In this document: piece by piece, positions 6,401-9,134 of the stretch
How positions within the stretch are numbered: the first letter of the stretch is position 1
Layout: every line of letters starts with the position of its first letter
NCBI GenBank assembly: GCA_013214425.1
Contig: JABSPN010000006.1
Span: forward strand, 12,798 to 21,931
Direction of reading: 5' to 3'
Length of the DNA stretch: 9,134 nt
Source: Flavobacteriaceae bacterium
GTDB lineage: Bacteria; Bacteroidota; Bacteroidia; Flavobacteriales; Flavobacteriaceae
The notes under the pieces: model-generated
Databases searched by the model: none
What the model was told of the DNA's origin: nothing
Seen by the model: the letters and a program-made list of their open reading frames with translations, nothing else
Made by a program: the position numbers and the translations under genes

Positions 6401-8051
6401 AACAGGCGCCGTAAAGGTCTGCTGCTGCCTGTAAAGTCCATAGTCTGGCTTCTGCAAAATCTGTTGTTGGTGTCATGTATACGGTCAATGCTCTGTATGC
6501 AATATGCATGGCCACAGTTGGTGTTTGACCCGTAACTGTAAAAGACTGGCCGGCATCGTTCACACCAGAACCTCCTTCAGACAATAAGTAAAACCAATAG
6601 TTTCCAACACCAGAATTGCTATGCACACCACAATAATCATAGGGACTAAATCCGCCAAATGTAATCGGGCAATTATCGATATAATAAACTCCTTCATAGC
6701 ATTTAGCATGATTATAATCGTGAGGATTACTCATCGATCTAATCGCTCCAATAAGTAATTGATCCCCCATTAACCAATCAATAGACGAACTCAAAATTGA
6801 ACCATTAGTGGCCTGCGCTTCAATGAGTTCTCCAAAAATATCACTATAAGCTTCATTTAAAGCTCCAGATTCATTTGAATAAATTAATCCTGCTGTATGA
6901 TCGGTAATAGCATGCCACCATTCGTGTCCTACAATATCAGCAGTCACCCAGGGTCCCGTGGTGTTATCGCCATCACCGAAGGCAAAATACGGATTTCCTG
7001 AATTTGGGTGATAAAAAGCATTGTTGGCTTGCGCTCCTGATCCGAAACGGACATAACTATTAATTGTTGCGCCCAAATCATCATAACTATCTCTTCCGAA
7101 GTTATTCCAGGTAAAATCATAGGATTCTTCCATTCCCCAATGTACATCGATACCAGAGGCATCATTTGTGTTTGGAAATGTTGTGAAGTTTGTTGACAAC
7201 TGTGTGATTTCAGTAGCAGTTCCTGTACCATACCCTCCATTGAGGTTTCTGGTATGAATGTTTACTGAGTTTGTATTTGAACAACTCAATAATCGGTAGG
7301 TTGAACCTCCCATGTTATCTGATGAAAAATTCACAGTACCCGAATACACAGATGCCCCTGTTGATGGCGTGGTACAATTATTTACAACTTTTTCTTTTAA
7401 GACCAACTCACCATTGACACTATTGATGTAGTATTTCGCAACAGCAAAAGGCTGAGTAAGGGTTACGGTGAATTCATAAGCCAAAGCGTATTCTGTTTTG
7501 TCTTCCTCTAATTTTGGCATGTACACCAACCGACCTTTGGGATAATAGGATGCCAATGGATTGCCAGTGGTTTCTTTTATTTCTTGTTCCCACTCAGCAT
7601 TATTCCAGGCATAGTTCGCTTCTCCAATTCCCCTCAAAATTATATCTAAAGCATCTTGCTCACTCAAGCCTGGATTTACGGTTAAACGAGAAAAATCTTT
7701 CAACCAAATACCACTTGCTGAAATCAACTGATTGTTTTTTGTATGCAATGTGTAGTGATTTCCTATGAGTATTCTTTCCAAATAATACTGTTGAAGTTTG
7801 TAATGGACTTGTCCTAATTGATCATCATTTTCTTGTGTGATCAATTTGGCCGCTTCTCCAGATTGTCTATCAAAGAGCTCGTAAATGGTTGTTTCTGGAT
7901 TTCGAACTCTTATGGGTTGTTCTGAATTAACTGCTACGAGCTTGGGCTGTAAATGTGGTTCGCTTTTAATTTTTGATATGACTCGTTGATTTTGAGAATA
8001 ACCAAATAGGCATAACATTGCCATTAAGGCAAGAGTAAGTTTAATCTTCAT
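3462..8051 (-). CDS. Secreted M4 (thermolysin-like) metallopeptidase with FN3 modules and T9SS sorting domain
   Basis: This is a 1529-residue modular exoenzyme. Residues 1-20 form a Sec signal peptide (M-K-I-K-L, a hydrophobic core, then G-Y-S-Q). Residues about 60-220 are an FTP/PepSY-type propeptide. The peptidase M4 domain spans about 230-566. It has zinc ligands His376 and His380 and catalytic Glu377 in H-E-W-W-H, the third ligand Glu400 in G-A-L-N-E-A-Y-S-D (24 residues after His376, as in thermolysin), and the transition-state His477 in G-V-H-S-N-S-G. About nine FN3-like modules follow (starting near 573, 660, 749, 842, 943, 1037, 1134, 1234, 1335). Many carry the Y-E-W-R-V-R or F-S-W-R-V-R strand, and all are rich in Cys and aromatic residues. 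Residues about 1447-1529 are a type A T9SS C-terminal domain (L-F-P-N-P-G, Y-L-P-S-G-V-Y, ending R-F-I-K-K). The enzyme should be exported through Sec and T9SS and act outside the cell or on its surface on protein substrates, with the modules giving reach or binding. It starts 92 bp downstream of the ATPase gene. Confidence 0.96.
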   Translation of the reverse strand: MKIKLTLALMAMLCLFGYSQNQRVISKIKSEPHLQPKLVAVNSEQPIRVRNPETTIYELFDRQSGEAAKLITQENDDQLGQVHYKLQQYYLERILIGNHYTLHTKNNQLISASGIWLKDFSRLTVNPGLSEQDALDIILRGIGEANYAWNNAEWEQEIKETTGNPLASYYPKGRLVYMPKLEEDKTEYALAYEFTVTLTQPFAVAKYYINSVNGELVLKEKVVNNCTTPSTGASVYSGTVNFSSDNMGGSTYRLLSCSNTNSVNIHTRNLNGGYGTGTATEITQLSTNFTTFPNTNDASGIDVHWGMEESYDFTWNNFGRDSYDDLGATINSYVRFGSGAQANNAFYHPNSGNPYFAFGDGDNTTGPWVTADIVGHEWWHAITDHTAGLIYSNESGALNEAYSDIFGELIEAQATNGSILSSSIDWLMGDQLLIGAIRSMSNPHDYNHAKCYEGVYYIDNCPITFGGFSPYDYCGVHSNSGVGNYWFYLLSEGGSGVNDAGQSFTVTGQTPTVAMHIAYRALTVYMTPTTDFAEARLWTLQAAADLYGACSPEYQATANAWHAVCVGTAYQADLAPINLEVDATNCTANLTWLDMVAQDYEYCYREVGTTTWICANGLPSVSLTGLTPGTSYEWRVRSICGASSSPWSVIDTFTTLGVCPSIDTTTGLVENITVCSADILWDSTGALSYNIRYRECGGTTWTVVTSSTNTVTLSGLLDGTCYEVEVQSNCDCDTSEWKPIENFSTTTCPDATMSAVASACRVTITVDQLGAGITGFLTMSAVGSPSSSSTPLGELNLSRTKTFAASPGTTYEYWVTTTCHGDGCSIQTVSPIQTITTPNLAPTCEPPTNFTIEVESLSGNAFVYWFAYWDPSTNATQYEVEFRYNPTDPWISAGTLWHPEYHGGTTGAGSCYLEFRVRAICDCAGENEVSAWVTHVYDEDDFTCIDLEDYNTEQFCDGVIRLYSNPRYCSNFYEWEYREISPSLGPWTTVTSTTNTTDILESSLTPGATYEWRVRLHCSDGTVHPWGPSQFFSTRADCLAPSVLTATQQSGNTMLLDWTVSGSSSTFYLVRWREVGTSIWNGPNTTTSNSYLVTGLVPNVNYEWEVMAVCQDWSFCPADETAWVEGTFIIEDENPCEEAIPQGLTCKLENGQLYLTWGAQPLAVGYEVEIIYNDPDCCPNATNMYSVIIPINTTQTFLQFNPVEPCFSWRVRTLCDGDNISELSEKKCSKDCPSLCLETVPQNLDCQSNGSQTILSWDLVLGATGYHVEINYKDPRCCSNSNNPYGVIHVINTNTPSFTFTPDHKCFSWRVRAICGEEFGKWSEKKCSDCPINKDCNLVKPSNPICEVQNNGFLLSWDTVVGAQGYHIEVIYGDERCCPNASSSYGVIHVVNGNTPHFFLNPDSKYKCFSWRVRAVCEDGFSKWSKYRCSVDCEGKFAADKPANEEMKVSLFPNPGDEWLNINIELPEVSDIEITIHNIVTGRELYTAKVSPMKKASTHQINVSYLPSGVYLVTAKSKEQVVTERFIKK
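3753..4652 (-). repeat. Three tandem Cys-rich FN3-like repeats of about 100 residues
   Basis: Residues 1134-1433 of the M4 protein hold three related modules with almost exact 100-residue period: the Cys-Cys pair falls at 1177-1178, 1277-1278 and 1377-1378. Each has G-Y-x-[VI]-E-[IV], then D-x-x-C-C-x-N, a [YS]-x-V-I-x-[VP]-[IV]-N strand, C-F-S-W-R-V-R, and a closing Cys cluster. Copies 2 and 3 are the most alike (both contain Y-G-V-I-H-V), and copy 1 is more diverged. They differ from the more ordinary FN3 modules upstream and probably arose by recent duplication. Confidence 0.85.
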
Positions 8052-8063
8052 AATTAGCTTAAT

Positions 8064-8082
8064 TTATACTATTCAAGTATAA
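8064..8082. other. AT-rich palindrome in the ATPase-M4 intergenic gap
   Basis: TTATACT (8064-8070) and AGTATAA (8076-8082) form a 7-bp inverted repeat around ATTCA, 13-31 bases upstream of the M4 start on the minus strand. In the same 92-bp gap (8052-8143) the minus strand contains TAAAATTTG near 8109-8117, a TAnnTTTG-like element with one extra base. No GC-rich terminator follows the ATPase gene, so read-through into the M4 gene is possible. The palindrome may be an operator or chance in AT-rich DNA. Confidence 0.25.
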
Positions 8083-8143
8083 GTATTCAGATCATGGATT
8101 CATTACCCAAATTTTAAGCCTATTTAATAAAAAAATATGAGTT

Positions 8144-9134
8144 TTAAACATTGATTGTCTTCCCTTCTTTTAAATACTCTTTTTTGATTCCTTCTAATAA
8201 ATACATTTTCGGGATATAATCGAACGAATTTGAAATGGTTTTTAAACACGCATACTGAACAATATTGACAATATTGGCTCCAGTTATGGCATATTTCTTA
8301 GAGATTGAATCAATGGTAAACCCTTCTTCTAATCCTATATTTTTAGGTAAATTGTTTTCCCACAATCTTAGCCTTTCTTTATGAGTAGGTGTTTCAAACT
8401 CAACCATGGATTGAAAACGACGGGTAAAGGCAGTGTCGATATTATTTTTAAAGTTAGATGCTAAAATCACCAATCCTGGAAAGGCCTCTATTCTTTGTAA
8501 TAGATACGAAACTTCTTGATTGGCATATTTATCATGAGCATCTCTTACATTAGTTCTTTTTCCAAATATGGAATCTGCCTCATCGAAGAATAATATCCAA
8601 TCCTTATTTTGTGCTTTATCGAATAAACTCGATAAGTTCTTTTCAGTCTCTCCAATATATTTAGAGACAACCATCGATAGATCAATTCGGTATACGTCTT
8701 TCTTGGTGTATTTACCCAACAAACTAGCGGTTAATGTTTTCCCTGTTCCCGGAGGGCCATAAAACATCACACGGTATCCTGGCTTGATTTTACTCTTCAT
8801 ATTCCAGTCGTTCATCAACACACTATTGTACTCTAGCCAAGTCTCTAATTCTTTTACTTCGCTTAAGGTTTTATCATTGAGTATTAAATCGTCCCAAGTA
8901 AGATTGGTTTCAATTAAACTCGCTGGAAATTGCTGACTCAGTTTCGGTTTTACTTCTAAGCCAGTAGTGAGTAATGATAGATGTTCATCGTCTATTTCTA
9001 ATCGCCCACTCATCACAGGTTCTCCTTTTGGGACTCCGCTTATCGAAACAACATTTTGTTTCAGCAATTGGCTCTTATGATTAAAATAATGTAAATAGGC
9101 TATACGCTGGTCTGGATCATTCCCCGCTACAATG
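8144..9134 (-). CDS. AAA+ ATPase, eCIS-associated type (5' end outside the window)
   Basis: The visible 329 residues are the C-terminal part of a AAA+ ATPase. Walker A G-P-P-G-T-G-K-T lies at 8735-8758, Walker B I-L-F-F-D-E-A-D at 8573-8596, sensor-1 L-A-S-N about 40 residues later, and an arginine finger in A-F-T-R-R-F. A helical lid with the sensor-2 region (I-T-G-A-N-I) closes the domain. The frame stays open to the right edge (residues such as A-Y-L-H-Y-F-N) with no Met, so the TTG at 9067 is not a credible start. The part before Walker A, with S-G-R-L-E-I-D and W-D-D-L-I-L, resembles the N-terminal region of AAA ATPases encoded in extracellular contractile injection system loci (Afp15-like), where the ATPase is thought to act in particle assembly. 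A stand-alone COG0464-type ATPase remains possible. Family-level assignment is firm; the eCIS link rests on resemblance and would need the genes to the right. Confidence 0.88.
   Translation of the reverse strand, partial: IVAGNDPDQRIAYLHYFNHKSQLLKQNVVSISGVPKGEPVMSGRLEIDDEHLSLLTTGLEVKPKLSQQFPASLIETNLTWDDLILNDKTLSEVKELETWLEYNSVLMNDWNMKSKIKPGYRVMFYGPPGTGKTLTASLLGKYTKKDVYRIDLSMVVSKYIGETEKNLSSLFDKAQNKDWILFFDEADSIFGKRTNVRDAHDKYANQEVSYLLQRIEAFPGLVILASNFKNNIDTAFTRRFQSMVEFETPTHKERLRLWENNLPKNIGLEEGFTIDSISKKYAITGANIVNIVQYACLKTISNSFDYIPKMYLLEGIKKEYLKEGKTINV

Noticed and set aside
6944..7240. Second minus-strand open frame inside the M4 gene
   Set aside because: It is an out-of-frame shadow covering the HEWWH-proximal part of the peptidase domain, with no motif of its own.
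9062..9067. TTG at 9067 as the start of the AAA+ ATPase
   Set aside because: The frame remains open with family-like residues to the window edge, so the gene is simply cut off by the window.

Overview
The window looks like low-GC Bacteroidota DNA, probably Flavobacteriia or a close relative. The evidence is a large secreted protein ending in a Por/type IX secretion (T9SS) sorting domain, AT-rich intergenic regions without clear Shine-Dalgarno sequences, one TAnnTTTG-type promoter element, and the codon use. No RNA gene, CRISPR array, insertion sequence or tRNA was seen.

Layout from left to right. (1) 59-82: a hairpin terminator. (2) 127-1053, minus: an unusual protein of 308 residues with 28 cysteines, no lysine and tandem repeats; I do not recognise its family. 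(3) 1181-2704, minus: an S53 (sedolisin/kumamolisin) serine-carboxyl peptidase with an N-terminal prosegment and no visible signal peptide. Its catalytic residues are present, but the residues that normally form the calcium site are replaced. (4) 2705-2898: an upstream region holding a direct repeat and a plus-strand promoter element. (5) 2899-3413, plus: an endonuclease V gene broken by a one-base frameshift and also lacking a catalytic Glu. (6) 3418-3448: a bidirectional terminator between convergent genes. (7) 3462-8051, minus: a 1529-residue secreted M4 (thermolysin-like) metallopeptidase with about nine FN3-like modules and a T9SS C-terminal domain. (8) 8144 to the right edge, minus: the C-terminal part of an AAA+ ATPase of the type found in extracellular contractile injection system (eCIS) loci; its start lies outside the window.

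How the parts may fit together. Read along the minus strand, the order is AAA+ ATPase, M4 peptidase, S53 peptidase, Cys-rich repeat protein. The M4 enzyme should leave the cell by Sec plus T9SS. The S53 enzyme and the Cys-rich protein have no visible export signal and lie in the same direction 127 bp apart, so they are the most likely functional pair. If the ATPase does belong to an eCIS cluster to the right, these two are candidate cargo or accessory proteins, but no eCIS structural gene is visible here and this is inference. The most novel item is the lysine-free Cys-rich protein, whose repeated GAQAQ motif divides it into about eight Cys-containing segments, like a polyprotein or a modular fibre.
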